NCBI RefSeq assembly: GCF_009910675.1
Contig: NZ_RSEJ01000029.1
Coordinates: forward strand, 1 to 64,000
Source of the DNA: Photobacterium alginatilyticum
GTDB lineage: Bacteria; Pseudomonadota; Gammaproteobacteria; Enterobacterales; Vibrionaceae
Reading direction: 5' to 3'
Length of the DNA: 64,000 bases
A program made the position numbers and the translations under genes. A model generated the notes under the pieces. The model did no database searches and was not told the origin of the DNA. It saw only the letters and a list, made by a program, of their open reading frames with translations. The stretch's first letter is position 1; the number at the start of each line of letters is the position of its first letter. Positions 1 through 8,646 of this stretch are shown in pieces.

Positions 1-200
1 GTGCCAAAATAACATAAGCTATTTTGTATTGGTCACTCAGTTCACTGATGCCAAATTTGCTTTCACTTTTAAAAAGTGAAGACAAAAGGTTTGACTAATC
101 ATTTCACGAGTGCCCACACAGATTGCATGGTCAAATTGTTAAAGAACAGACTGACTTATCGTTGCTGGCTTAGCGCCTTGCTCCGTGTCAGTGAGGTCGC
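1..200 (-). promoter_or_regulatory. rRNA operon leader with boxA antiterminator
   Basis: Read on the minus strand, the segment at 136-148 is TGTTCTTTAACAA, the boxA-type antitermination signal of enterobacterial and Vibrio rrn leaders. It is followed by CAATCTGTGTGGGCACTCG, which is characteristic of pre-16S leaders and rrn spacers. The mature 16S start is not inside the window; by comparison with the E. coli leader length it should begin within a few tens of bases left of position 1. A leader and a 16S-23S spacer share boxA, but the adjacent strong promoter makes this a leader. Confidence 0.8.
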
Positions 201-228
201 ATTATAGAGACTTCGATCACGTTGGCAA
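201..228 (-). promoter_or_regulatory. rRNA operon promoter (P2-like)
   Basis: On the minus strand a TTGCCA -35 (223-228) and a perfect TATAAT -10 (201-206) are separated by 16 bases and followed by a GC-rich start region, GCGACCTC, as in growth-rate-controlled rrn promoters. It drives the leader at 1-200 leftward. The operon's 16S gene must lie just beyond the left edge. Confidence 0.8.
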
Positions 229-357
229 GGGGCTTTTTGAAATAAATCTGTCATTTTAGCTTAAGCGCGCAATTATCGAACAATGACGCACTTTTTGATG
301 CAAATCACACCATGGCTTCGCTATTCTCATCTATATAAATAAGAAAAGGTCACTGTC

Positions 358-897
358 ATGCCATCTTCATTACGTCCCTATAAGGGAATTTACCCGACAC
401 ATGCTAATAATGTGTACGTTGACGACTCAGCAGTGTTAATCGGCGATATTCTATTAGGGGATGACGCCAGCATTTGGCCTTTGGTTGCCGCGCGTGGCGA
501 TGTAAACCACATCCGCATTGGTGCCCGTACCAATGTACAAGATGGCTCGGTGTTGCATGTCACTCGTAAATCAGCGGAGACCCCAAATGGCCACCCGTTA
601 ATTATAGGCGATGATGTGACAATCGGTCACAAGGCGATGTTGCATGGTTGTCAGGTGGGGAACCGAGTATTAGTCGGCATGGGAGCAATTTTACTCGATG
701 GCGCTGTTATAGAAGATGATGTAATCATCGGGGCGGGAAGTTTAGTACCTCCAGGAAAGCAACTGGCTAGCGGTTATTTGTATGTCGGCAGCCCAGTCAA
801 ACAAGCCCGCCCCCTCAGTGATAAGGAACGGGCTTTCTTGCCAGCTTCCGCCGACAACTATGTCCGGCTGAAAAACGAATATCTTGCCGAGCAATAA
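358..897 (+). CDS. yrdA: gamma-class carbonic anhydrase-like protein YrdA
   Basis: The protein has 179 residues and a left-handed beta-helix fold, shown by hexapeptide-like repeats running from about residue 20 to 145 (for example VLIGDILLGDDASIWP and IGDDVTIGHKAMLHGCQVG). The GHKAMLHG segment carries the histidines expected to bind metal in gamma carbonic anhydrases. E. coli YrdA is the close relative; carbonic anhydrase activity in this branch is uncertain, so the biochemical role is inferred from family. It is a cytoplasmic trimer by analogy. The gene is monocistronic, faces away from the rrn promoter on its left and converges on yrdB with a 6-base gap. Confidence 0.9.
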   Translation: MPSSLRPYKGIYPTHANNVYVDDSAVLIGDILLGDDASIWPLVAARGDVNHIRIGARTNVQDGSVLHVTRKSAETPNGHPLIIGDDVTIGHKAMLHGCQVGNRVLVGMGAILLDGAVIEDDVIIGAGSLVPPGKQLASGYLYVGSPVKQARPLSDKERAFLPASADNYVRLKNEYLAEQ

Positions 898-903
898 TCA
901 AGA

Positions 904-1167
904 TTACTCAATCTCGATATCCCCACCTTGATTGAACTCTTCATCTTCAATCATCGTTTCTGCCAACTCTTCCAAGTCAAAGCGGTTGGCAGCAAAGACA
1001 CTAAGGATATCGGCTTCTTCGACCAGCGGCTGCGCCGCTTTTTTCTGAAGCCAGGAAAGGCTTACCCAACAAGTAATTAATGCCCCTGCCTGCTGGGCCG
1101 GAAAGTTAACCGCTTGTTTTTCACTGTCCCACAACTGGATATCAGCAAATAATATATCTTGATTCAT
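904..1167 (-). CDS. yrdB: DUF1488 family protein YrdB
   Basis: This is an 87-residue acidic cytoplasmic protein of unknown function. It resembles E. coli YrdB, which has the same length, the same MNQ start, a tryptophan near residue 13, and a conserved RFDLEELAE segment near the C terminus (RWDLEEEAE in E. coli). I chose the ATG at 1167, two bases after the aroE stop codon; an upstream in-frame start at 1236 would lie inside aroE and add a tail that the family lacks. It is probably translationally coupled to aroE. The last residues are very acidic (EDEEFNQGGDIEIE). Confidence 0.85.
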   Translation of the reverse strand: MNQDILFADIQLWDSEKQAVNFPAQQAGALITCWVSLSWLQKKAAQPLVEEADILSVFAANRFDLEELAETMIEDEEFNQGGDIEIE

Positions 1168-1169
1168 CT

Positions 1170-1991
1170 TTATTCCTGCATTGCTCGGCGTAACTCGTTT
1201 TTCACCTGCTTGGCTCCCGGGCGAATCCCCCGCCATAGCATAAAGCTCTCAGCGGCCTGGCCAACCAGCATACCCAGGCCATCTAATGTCTTGCCTGCGC
1301 CCAGATCTCGGGCCCAATGGTTGAAAGCCGTCGGCTTCGGGCCATATACCATGTCATAACAGGTAACAGCCGGCTTAATTAGTTTATCCGAAATACCAGG
1401 GAGCTGGCCGCTAAGTCCCGCAGATGTTGAATTGATGATCACATCAAAGTCTGGTTCTTCCAGCGCTTCCAGTGCCACGGCATCAATATTGCCATACCCT
1501 GAAAACAACTCGGCCAACTGCTCGGCCTTGGCCAATGTTCGGTTTGTCACTACCACCTGTTCGGGCTGTTGCGCCAGGATAGGCAAAATCACCCCACGAG
1601 CAGCACCACCAGCCCCGATTAAGAGAATGCGTTTACCGGCCAGCTCGACTTGGTTTTGCAGCAGATCCTGTACCAAGCCTTCACCATCGGTGTTATCACC
1701 CAGAATGACACCATCATCCAGTTTCTTCAACGTATTCACAGCGCCCGCCAATTTAGCCCGCTCCGTCAGTTGAGAGGCATACTGATAGGCATCTTCTTTA
1801 AAGGGAGCAGTAATATTGCAGCCGCGGCCACCTGAGGCAAAGAAGTCATCAGCAGCCGCCTTAAAACCATCAACAGGTGCAAGCTGCGCGGTATACGTCA
1901 TGGCCTGAGCGGTCTGGCGAGCAAACAAGGTATGAATATAGGGGGATTTACTCTGGGCAATCGGATTGCCGAAAACAACGTACTTATCCAT
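1170..1991 (-). CDS. aroE: shikimate dehydrogenase
   Basis: AroE reduces 3-dehydroshikimate to shikimate with NADPH in the chorismate pathway. The N-terminal substrate domain shows the SKSP motif near residue 14, the catalytic lysine in NITAPFKEDA and the NTDGEGL motif. The NADP domain has GAGGAARG followed by NRT. Length from the ATG at 1991 is 273 residues, close to E. coli AroE; an ATG four codons upstream (2003) has a ribosome binding site that sits too close, so 1991 is preferred. The gene is the third in a leftward run hemF-aroE-yrdB that follows tsaC; a 74-base gap separates hemF from aroE. Confidence 0.97.
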   Translation of the reverse strand: MDKYVVFGNPIAQSKSPYIHTLFARQTAQAMTYTAQLAPVDGFKAAADDFFASGGRGCNITAPFKEDAYQYASQLTERAKLAGAVNTLKKLDDGVILGDNTDGEGLVQDLLQNQVELAGKRILLIGAGGAARGVILPILAQQPEQVVVTNRTLAKAEQLAELFSGYGNIDAVALEALEEPDFDVIINSTSAGLSGQLPGISDKLIKPAVTCYDMVYGPKPTAFNHWARDLGAGKTLDGLGMLVGQAAESFMLWRGIRPGAKQVKNELRRAMQE

Positions 1992-2074
1992 GTGGCTATG
2001 CATTCCAAATAAAACAGGGTCGATAAATCGACCCTATCATTGCTATATCACAAGCTCAAACGTTTCGTATCCGG

Positions 2075-2980
2075 TTACCACTCTCGTGGTTTGAGGTAAT
2101 GTTGATACAACTCAGCCTCAGGCGTTCCCGGCTCCGGCTCATAGCAATACTCCCAGCGGGCCAGCGGCGGCATGGACATCAAGATAGACTCTGTCCGGCC
2201 GCCACTTTGCAAACCAAACAGGGTACCGCGGTCATACACCAGATTAAATTCGACATAACGCCCACGGCGATAGAGCTGAAAGTTACGCTCTCGCTCGCCA
2301 AACGGGGTAGGGTGGCGCTTTTCAACGATCGGCAGATACGCATCAATATAACCATTGCCGACAGCCTGCATATAACTAAAGCACTTTTCAAATCCCCATT
2401 GGTTGAGATCATCAAAAAACAATCCGCCAACACCGCGGGTTTCATTACGGTGAGGCAGGAAGAAGTATCTGTCACACCATTCTTTATGCTGCTGATACAC
2501 ATCCTCGCCATAAGGGCCGCACAAGGCTTTCGCGGTATCATGCCAGTACTGGCAGTCTTCTTCGAAAGGGTAGAAAGGTGTCAGATCAAAGCCACCGCCA
2601 AACCACCACACCGGGGCTTCTCCTTCCTTTTCGGCGATAAAGAAACGGACATTGGCGTGCGAGGTGGGCACATAAGGGTTGTTTGGATGAATAACCAGAG
2701 ATACCCCCATCGCCTCAAAGCTGCGCCCCGCCAGTTCCGGCCGATGGGCCGTAGCCGATGCCGGCATTTGGTTACCAAACACATGAGAGAAGTTGACGCC
2801 GGCCTGCTCAAACACCTGCCCCTGGCGCAATACCCGACTGCGACCACCGCCGCCTTCCTTTCGCTCCCACTGATCCTGTTCGAAAACAGCCGCACCGTCT
2901 TGCTGTTCTACAGCCTGACAAATACGGTCCTGCAGATCTAACAGAAACGCCTTTACCGCTTGTTTGCTGACATCTTGCAT
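2075..2980 (-). CDS. hemF: oxygen-dependent coproporphyrinogen III oxidase
   Basis: HemF oxidatively decarboxylates coproporphyrinogen III to protoporphyrinogen IX in aerobic haem synthesis. The protein carries the family signatures GGGGRSRVL, VNFSHV, MPASATAHRPELAGR, VWWFGGGFDLTPFYPFEED and GGRTESILMSMPP along essentially its whole length. I use the ATG at 2980 (301 residues; E. coli HemF is 299), which has an AAGGA ribosome binding site about ten bases upstream, rather than the extended start at 3025 that would overlap tsaC. It follows tsaC by 7 bases, so the two are probably cotranscribed. Confidence 0.96.
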   Translation of the reverse strand: MQDVSKQAVKAFLLDLQDRICQAVEQQDGAAVFEQDQWERKEGGGGRSRVLRQGQVFEQAGVNFSHVFGNQMPASATAHRPELAGRSFEAMGVSLVIHPNNPYVPTSHANVRFFIAEKEGEAPVWWFGGGFDLTPFYPFEEDCQYWHDTAKALCGPYGEDVYQQHKEWCDRYFFLPHRNETRGVGGLFFDDLNQWGFEKCFSYMQAVGNGYIDAYLPIVEKRHPTPFGERERNFQLYRRGRYVEFNLVYDRGTLFGLQSGGRTESILMSMPPLARWEYCYEPEPGTPEAELYQHYLKPREW

Positions 2981-2987
2981 ATTGTTT

Positions 2988-3545
2988 TTATCCTTGGCGG
3001 AAAACTTCCCCTGTCTGGGCGTCACGGATCTCAGAAGGATTTTGCCGTCCTCCTGTCTCCCCTTGTAAAATAGCCGGTAGATACTGGCCTAACTTTTCTT
3101 TCACCTCTTCGGCACTGCGTCCCGGCTCCTGTCCTGTCAGGTTAGCACTGGTTGAGGTCAGCGGCTTACCAAACTGACGACATAACTGCTGCACCAGCGG
3201 ATGATCGGTCACCCGAACGGCTATGGTAGAAAACTGGCCGGTAAGAAAACTCGGTACTCCGGCCTTGGTTGGCATCACCCAGGTGACCGGCCCCGGCCAA
3301 GTGGATTGAATCCGCTGCATTTGCTCGGCAGTTAGCTGGCTATCATCAACATAAGGCTTCAACTGCTCATAGTCGGCAGCAATCAAGATCAGCCCTTTTT
3401 CGACCGGGCGTTGTTTCAGTGCCAGAAGCTTCTGTACCGCTTGCTCATTATCGGGGTCGCACCCTACACCAAAAACCGCCTCGGTAGGGTAGGCAACAAC
3501 CTCACCTTGCTGAAGGGCAGCAACTACTTGCGCTAAATTTTCCAC
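2988..3545 (-). CDS. tsaC: L-threonylcarbamoyladenylate synthase TsaC
   Basis: TsaC makes threonylcarbamoyl-AMP from threonine, bicarbonate and ATP, the first step of t6A modification of ANN-decoding tRNAs. The 185-residue length is that of the short bacterial form (YrdC/RimN). Motifs include YPTEAVFGVGCDP, LKQRPVEKGLILIA, WPGPVTWVMP and the STSAN segment. The start is a GTG at 3545 with an AGGA site about four bases upstream. It is first in a leftward run with hemF, and its promoter lies in the divergent region shared with purE. Confidence 0.95.
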   Translation of the reverse strand: MENLAQVVAALQQGEVVAYPTEAVFGVGCDPDNEQAVQKLLALKQRPVEKGLILIAADYEQLKPYVDDSQLTAEQMQRIQSTWPGPVTWVMPTKAGVPSFLTGQFSTIAVRVTDHPLVQQLCRQFGKPLTSTSANLTGQEPGRSAEEVKEKLGQYLPAILQGETGGRQNPSEIRDAQTGEVFRQG

Positions 3546-3657
3546 ATTATCCTCATTATTGATCCCAGCTGACGCCAGATTTAACCATCTGTTTACCTAT
3601 TTTACCCACTCCAACCTCGCAACTCCATGCTCGTAACATAATGAGACAAAATCACTG

Positions 3658-3695
3658 ACGCAAACGTTTTCCTTCTGAAAAAATCACCGTATAAT
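3658..3695 (+). promoter_or_regulatory. purEK promoter with PurR operator
   Basis: The 16-base segment at 3658-3673, ACGCAAACGTTTTCCT, matches the PurR operator consensus at nearly every position. A perfect TATAAT -10 follows at 3690-3695, and the operator overlaps the -35 region (about 3667-3672, weak TTTTCC). Repression by hypoxanthine- or guanine-bound PurR would therefore block RNA polymerase at purEK, as in E. coli. Confidence 0.88.
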
Positions 3696-3746
3696 GCGCG
3701 CAAAAGTATTCACGCCTTCATATTATGCAACCCAAAGGAGATAGGG

Positions 3747-4235
3747 ATGAAAGTTGGGATTATCATGGGCTCCAAGTCTGACTGGCCAACCATGCAGCAT
3801 GCAGCTGAAATGCTAGATCGCTTCAACGTGCCTTATGAAACCAAGGTGGTTTCTGCTCACCGTACTCCACATCTACTTGCCGAATATGCCGAAACAGCCC
3901 ACGAGCGCGGGATCAAAGTCATTATTGCCGGTGCCGGCGGTGCTGCACATCTTCCCGGCATGACAGCAGCTTTCACTAGCGTACCGGTACTGGGAGTGCC
4001 TGTTCAGTCCCGTGCACTCAAAGGAATGGACTCACTACTTTCAATCGTCCAGATGCCAAAAGGCGTCGCAGTCGGTACCCTGGCTATTGGTGATGCCGGT
4101 GCGGCGAATGCCGGCCTGTTAGCCGCGCAAATCATTGGCACCCAGGATGCCACAGTGATGGCCGCCGTTGATGCGTTCCGCAAAGAACAAACCGACACGG
4201 TGTTGGACAATCCCAATCCAGCAGAGGATGCATAA
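3747..4235 (+). CDS. purE: 5-(carboxyamino)imidazole ribonucleotide mutase
   Basis: PurE class I converts N5-CAIR to CAIR in purine synthesis. The N terminus MKVGIIMGSKSDWPTM and the SAHRTP motif near residue 37 (with the active-site histidine) are diagnostic, as are AGAGGAAHLPGM and the GVPVQSRALKGMDSLLSIVQMPKG region. It has 162 residues. A strong AAGGAG ribosome binding site lies nine bases before the ATG. The stop codon overlaps the start of purK by one base, so PurE and PurK, consecutive enzymes, are translationally coupled. Confidence 0.98.
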   Translation: MKVGIIMGSKSDWPTMQHAAEMLDRFNVPYETKVVSAHRTPHLLAEYAETAHERGIKVIIAGAGGAAHLPGMTAAFTSVPVLGVPVQSRALKGMDSLLSIVQMPKGVAVGTLAIGDAGAANAGLLAAQIIGTQDATVMAAVDAFRKEQTDTVLDNPNPAEDA

Positions 4236-5350
4236 TGAAGGTTTTGGTACTTGGAGCCGGACAACTGGCACGTATGATGGCACTGGCCGGGGCTCCGTTA
4301 AATATCGAAGTCTTCGCCTATGATGTCACCAGCGGCCATGTGGTCCACCCGCTGACCCAGCAGTTGATGATGAAAGGGCTGGATACCGCCATCACCTATG
4401 CCAATGTCATTACCGCAGAGTTTGAGCATATCCCGCACGATATTCTTGACGCCTGTGCTGCCAGCGGAAAATTTCGACCGACCACCGAGGCTATCAAGGC
4501 CGGCGGTGATCGTCGCCTGGAAAAACACCTGCTTGATCGCGCTGGCGTTGCCAATGCAAAGTACCAACTCGTCAACACCCGTGACGATCTGGAGCGTGCC
4601 ATCGACACGGTCGGACTTCCGATGGTGCTAAAGAGTGCCCTGGGCGGATATGACGGGAAAGGGCAGTGGCGAATAAAGTCTCAGGAAGATGTTGAACCAA
4701 CCTGGCAAGAGATAAGCAACTTCCTCAAAGAAACCCCTGATCAGGCAATTGTTGCCGAGGAATTCGTCTCGTTTGACCGCGAGGTCTCGCTGATCGGTGC
4801 CCGTGGCAAGAACGGCGAGATCGCCATCTATCCACTGACAGAAAATATTCACAGTAACGGTGTCCTCAGCCTGTCGATTGCAAAAGAAGGCAACTGCGAG
4901 CTGCAAACCCAGGCTGAAACCATGTTCCGGGCACTGGCCGAGTCGCTCGACTACATCGGGATACTGGCCATTGAGTTCTTTGATGTGGGCGGCAAGCTAC
5001 TGGTCAATGAAATTGCTCCCCGGGTCCACAACTCCGGTCACTGGACCCAGCAAGGTGCGGAAACCTGCCAGTTCGAGAACCACCTCAGAGCCGTATGCGA
5101 CATGCCACTAGGCGATACAAGCCTGCTGCGCCCAACAGCGATGGTCAACATCCTCGGCGAAGACACGCTGCCGGATACGGTCATGGATCTACCGCAATGC
5201 CATATTCACTGGTATGGCAAGGAAAAGCGCCCAGGGCGAAAAATGGGCCACATCAATGTCTGCGCCAGCTCCACGGCAGATCTGAAAACCACACTGGATG
5301 AGCTTGCCGAACAATTAGATCCCGTCGCCTTTCCTGCTGTTCGCTATTAG
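4235..5350 (+). CDS. purK: 5-(carboxyamino)imidazole ribonucleotide synthase
   Basis: PurK is an ATP-grasp enzyme that makes N5-CAIR from AIR, bicarbonate and ATP. The N terminus MKVLVLGAGQLARMMALAG forms the dinucleotide-like fold. The ATP-grasp segment shows KSALGGYDGKGQW and EEFVSFDREVSLIGAR, and the C-terminal part has NEIAPRVHNSGHWT. The protein has 371 residues, near the usual 355-380. It overlaps purE by one base and ends 22 bases before a strong terminator. Confidence 0.98.
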   Translation: MKVLVLGAGQLARMMALAGAPLNIEVFAYDVTSGHVVHPLTQQLMMKGLDTAITYANVITAEFEHIPHDILDACAASGKFRPTTEAIKAGGDRRLEKHLLDRAGVANAKYQLVNTRDDLERAIDTVGLPMVLKSALGGYDGKGQWRIKSQEDVEPTWQEISNFLKETPDQAIVAEEFVSFDREVSLIGARGKNGEIAIYPLTENIHSNGVLSLSIAKEGNCELQTQAETMFRALAESLDYIGILAIEFFDVGGKLLVNEIAPRVHNSGHWTQQGAETCQFENHLRAVCDMPLGDTSLLRPTAMVNILGEDTLPDTVMDLPQCHIHWYGKEKRPGRKMGHINVCASSTADLKTTLDELAEQLDPVAFPAVRY

Positions 5351-5372
5351 GCAGCCGGTACACCCCAATACT

Positions 5373-5400
5373 AAAAAAGCCAGCATCAGCTGGCTTTTTA
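5373..5400 (+). terminator. bidirectional terminator between purK and yrdD
   Basis: A perfect stem GCCAGC / GCTGGC with an ATCA loop is flanked by A residues on the left and T residues on the right, so it can stop both purEK (rightward) and the yrdD cluster (leftward). Confidence 0.88.
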
Positions 5401-5416
5401 TATCAATAACCGTTTC

Positions 5417-5974
5417 TTAATCTTGATAGGTGTGACACTTTCTGTCGGCACACTGGTACTTCACACCACTCGCCAGCTTCTTCTCGATCAGCAGGCCAAA
5501 TCCGCAAGCCTGGCACTGGCCTGCAACCGGCTTGTTATTCACTGCAAAGCGGCAGCCCGGGTATTGATCACAGGCATAAAACAGCTTTCCGTAGCGAGAC
5601 TTGCGCTCCATAAGGTGCCCCTTGCCACATTGCGGGCAAGTCAGCTTGGTATCCTCAGCCTTTTTCTCAGGCGATTCGATATGCTGACAGTCCGGATATC
5701 CCGCACAGCCAATGAACATACCGTACCGCCCTTGGCGAAGCAGCAATTCGTCACCGCAATCCGGGCAGGGTTTGCCCAAGTATTTCACCACATGGCCATC
5801 ATTGTGGTTCAGCGACTTGATGTAGCCGCACTCGGGATACCCAGAACACCCGAGAAAAGGACCGCGCTTACTATTGCGGATAACCAGCTCCGCCCCACAC
5901 AGGGGACAGCTCTGCTCCTGCTCCAAAGCATGCTCATGAGCTGAAAACAATTGATCGTTAATTTTACCAGTCAT
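5417..5974 (-). CDS. yrdD: topoisomerase-type C4 zinc-finger protein YrdD
   Basis: The 185-residue protein consists of four consecutive zinc-binding modules of the topoisomerase I C-terminal type: CPLCG...CSGYPEC, CPDCG...CAGYPDC, CPQCG...CDQYPGC and CQACG...CADRKC. It lacks any catalytic topoisomerase domain, so it is a stand-alone nucleic-acid-binding finger protein like E. coli YrdD. The precise role is unknown. It is the last gene of the leftward lysM-dprA-smg-yrdD cluster and ends beside the shared terminator. Confidence 0.9.
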   Translation of the reverse strand: MTGKINDQLFSAHEHALEQEQSCPLCGAELVIRNSKRGPFLGCSGYPECGYIKSLNHNDGHVVKYLGKPCPDCGDELLLRQGRYGMFIGCAGYPDCQHIESPEKKAEDTKLTCPQCGKGHLMERKSRYGKLFYACDQYPGCRFAVNNKPVAGQCQACGFGLLIEKKLASGVKYQCADRKCHTYQD

Positions 5975-6008
5975 ACAACTCTTTATTCGCCAGCCAGAGA
6001 GGAGTCAA

Positions 6009-6482
6009 TTAGTGGATATACCCGTCTTCCGCACCGTATAACAGCTCTTCCATCTGGCTATAGGCACTTTCATTGCCAGGTGCATTAAACAGCACCATCA
6101 AAATAATCCACTTCAGATCATCTAGGGCAAATTCAGAGGTTTCCAGCTCCATCACCCGGTCAATAACCATCTCACGGGTATCGCCACTCAGTACATGGAT
6201 CTGCTCAAGATAAGTAAGGAAGCCGCGGCAGGTAATATCCAGCCGAGTCATTTCCTGGGCGGTGTATACACGAATAGAAGTGACAGCACTGTTATTCATG
6301 TAAGGGGTGTTCTCGGTGTCTTGCAATGCAGCCAGCTTCTCTAACCATGTCAGAGCTTTATAGATATCGTCCTGATGAAAGCCTGCACGCAGAAGCTCGT
6401 CTGAAAGTTCGTCCTGATCAACCAGCAATTCCACATCGCTGTGGATATAGGTTTCAAACAGGTACATAAGGATATCCATCAT
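6009..6482 (-). CDS. smg: Smg family protein (DUF494)
   Basis: This 157-residue protein aligns over its whole length with E. coli Smg, including MYLFETYIHS at the N terminus, CRGFLTYLEQIHVL, TREMVIDRV and the DDLKWIILMVLFNAPGNE block. The molecular role is not established; the gene is nearly always beside dprA. Two ATG codons stand in tandem at 6482 and 6479; the first fits the family alignment. The dprA stop lies two bases upstream, suggesting coupled translation. Confidence 0.92.
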   Translation of the reverse strand: MMDILMYLFETYIHSDVELLVDQDELSDELLRAGFHQDDIYKALTWLEKLAALQDTENTPYMNNSAVTSIRVYTAQEMTRLDITCRGFLTYLEQIHVLSGDTREMVIDRVMELETSEFALDDLKWIILMVLFNAPGNESAYSQMEELLYGAEDGYIH

Positions 6483-6484
6483 AA

Positions 6485-7582
6485 CTAGCCCCTCCTCGTT
6501 CTGATATAGCCACCGGGCACTGTAGTGACAACACCTTGCAATTCTAATTCCAACAATTGCATCATAACTTCATGTACGGGTTGTTTACAGCGTTCAGCAA
6601 CTACATCTACGGGTGTTGCTTCATTGCCTACGTTAGCCAACACCGATGAAAATGGCAATTCCTCATTTTCAGGTTGCGGTAACGATGAGTCTAACTGGTT
6701 ATTTTTCACACACTCCGTCAGCGAACCAACCTCTTCAAAAATATCGACCGGGCTTTCTACCAATTTAGCACCAGATTTAATTAATGCATTACATCCTCGG
6801 CTTCCCGGTGAATGAATCGAACCGGGAAGGGCAAAAACTTCCCGTCCTTGCTCCAGTGCGTAACGCGCTGTGATTAATGAACCACTTCTTTCGGCAGCCT
6901 CTATCACTAATACGCCAACGGACAACCCGCTGATCACTCGATTACGCCGGGGAAAATTTTGCGGGCGCGGTTTCTCATCCGGCCAGAACTCCGACACCAA
7001 GGCGCCTTGCTCGATAATTTTGCCGGCCAACTCCCGGTGGCGGGCAGGGTAAATCTGTTCCAGTCCCGAGCCCAACACCGCAACAGTCGCCCCACCATTT
7101 TTTAACGCTCCGTAGTGCGCCAGCCCATCGATGCCAAGCGCCAGACCGCTGGTGACAACATAATTTGCGGCAACCAGCGATGCGGCAAATTCATAGGCCG
7201 ATTCACGGCCATCAATACTGGCTGAGCGACTGCCAATCACGGCTATCTGGGGTTCGTGCAGCCAATGAGGTTCACCACGAACAAATAATAGGGGAGGGGC
7301 CGACGCTATTTCTCTCAGCAATGGCGGATAACCGGGCGAGTCCAGCGTCAAGATAGTATGCCGGTCGCATTCAGCCCACTCCAGACAACGTTCAATACGC
7401 TGGTACTGCGGCCGGAGCAGACTGGATACCTGCTTAGGCTTGAACCCGATAGCCTGGAGCTGTTCGGCTGACATCCGGCAAAGCTGCTGCGGCGTTGCAT
7501 GTTGCAATAACTGACTGATTCGATTCCCACCCAGATACGGTACTGCAGCCAGGGTTAGCCAACTCTCGAGATCATTCATCAT
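6485..7582 (-). CDS. dprA: DNA-processing protein DprA
   Basis: DprA binds incoming single-stranded DNA during natural transformation and loads RecA. The central Rossmann-like domain shows GSRSASIDG, TSGLALGIDGLAH, VLGSGLEQIYPARH, NFPRRNRVISGLS and EAAERSGSLITARYALEQGREVFALPG. The N terminus is a SAM-like segment and the last ~60 residues a winged-helix-like domain. It has 365 residues, typical for Vibrio. It overlaps the lysM gene by four bases. With comM (22.3 kb) it gives two natural-transformation factors in this window, in keeping with transformable Vibrionaceae. Confidence 0.95.
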   Translation of the reverse strand: MMNDLESWLTLAAVPYLGGNRISQLLQHATPQQLCRMSAEQLQAIGFKPKQVSSLLRPQYQRIERCLEWAECDRHTILTLDSPGYPPLLREIASAPPLLFVRGEPHWLHEPQIAVIGSRSASIDGRESAYEFAASLVAANYVVTSGLALGIDGLAHYGALKNGGATVAVLGSGLEQIYPARHRELAGKIIEQGALVSEFWPDEKPRPQNFPRRNRVISGLSVGVLVIEAAERSGSLITARYALEQGREVFALPGSIHSPGSRGCNALIKSGAKLVESPVDIFEEVGSLTECVKNNQLDSSLPQPENEELPFSSVLANVGNEATPVDVVAERCKQPVHEVMMQLLELELQGVVTTVPGGYIRTRRG

Positions 7583-8646
7583 AGCGGCGCATCGGTAACA
7601 GGCGGCGGCAAAGCCAGTACCGTTGGCACAAAAGGTTCAGTCGCCTTCATGACTACTGCCAGGCTAAAGTGCTCATACGGCCGGATCACCATGGCCTCCC
7701 CAAGCCCGATCTTGCTCAATGGATACTGATTGCTGATATAACGGCTGCTTTTGTACTGATACCCGCCTTTCTCACCTTCCACCACAGCGCCGGACCGATA
7801 CAGACGGAAGACATGGCCCGCCGAGACGTTATCCAGATGGCCGCGATCAATCACAACAACATCCGAGGCGGCAATATAGCTCTGGTTGTCGAAGTGGCCT
7901 AACAGCATAGCCCGGATATCCCGTGGCGGCTCGGAGGGAACAAAACTGAGCGAGCCTTGTGTATGGGGCAAAGAAGCTGGCAGCAACACATCATTTTGAC
8001 GGAGTTCCTGGCGAAGAGACTGGAGACGGACCTGGCTGAGCTCCTCTGTTGTTCCAACGACGGTTACCTTGGCAATTTCTTTCAGCCCCCTGACCGGATC
8101 GATATCCTCCCCTTGTGATAGCTGCCGGGTAAAGAGCTTTCCGGGTCGATACACCCACCACTCACCGGGTTCCAACACCGAATCAACCCATATTGTATCG
8201 CCGGGTGACATGTAACTCTTTTCCTTGCTGTCTCCCAGCACTCTCGGCAAGCGCTCGACATCGCCCGAGGTCAACAGCCGGTGTTCGGCCAGATAGGGCA
8301 GTAACACCGATGCCTGCAAGGTCGTGATCGGCGATCGTTTGATCCGGATACTCGGTGAGAGCCTGACCACCTTTTTCTTTAGCAGGTGCGGCTGGCCATT
8401 GCGCCAGACAAGACGCAGCTGATCTCCGGGATAAATCAAATGCGGATTATCAATATAGGAATTGGCCTGCCATAGCTTGGGCCACAACCACGGGTTGGCG
8501 AGGAAACGGGCAGAGATATCCCATAAGGTATCGCCTTCTTTGACGGTATATTCCGACGGCGCGCTGGCTATTACCTTCGGTTGAGAAGCATTGGCCCAGC
8601 TCGACACCGGCAGGATCAGCCCCCAGAGCAACACAAACAGCCTCAC
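7579..8646 (-). CDS. exported LysM domain protein
   Basis: The 355-residue protein starts with a signal peptide (about residues 1-18, MRLFVLLWGLILPVSSWA). A LysM peptidoglycan-binding domain follows at about residues 33-80, with YTVKEGDTLWDISARFL and NPHLIYPGDQLRL. The remainder has no motif I recognise. It is thus a periplasmic or outer-membrane-associated cell-wall protein. The start is GTG at 8646 with a good GGAGG site eight bases upstream. It is first in the cluster lysM-dprA-smg-yrdD and overlaps dprA by four bases. A homologue occupies this place in Vibrio genomes; its function is not known to me. Confidence 0.9.
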   Translation of the reverse strand: MRLFVLLWGLILPVSSWANASQPKVIASAPSEYTVKEGDTLWDISARFLANPWLWPKLWQANSYIDNPHLIYPGDQLRLVWRNGQPHLLKKKVVRLSPSIRIKRSPITTLQASVLLPYLAEHRLLTSGDVERLPRVLGDSKEKSYMSPGDTIWVDSVLEPGEWWVYRPGKLFTRQLSQGEDIDPVRGLKEIAKVTVVGTTEELSQVRLQSLRQELRQNDVLLPASLPHTQGSLSFVPSEPPRDIRAMLLGHFDNQSYIAASDVVVIDRGHLDNVSAGHVFRLYRSGAVVEGEKGGYQYKSSRYISNQYPLSKIGLGEAMVIRPYEHFSLAVVMKATEPFVPTVLALPPPVTDAPL

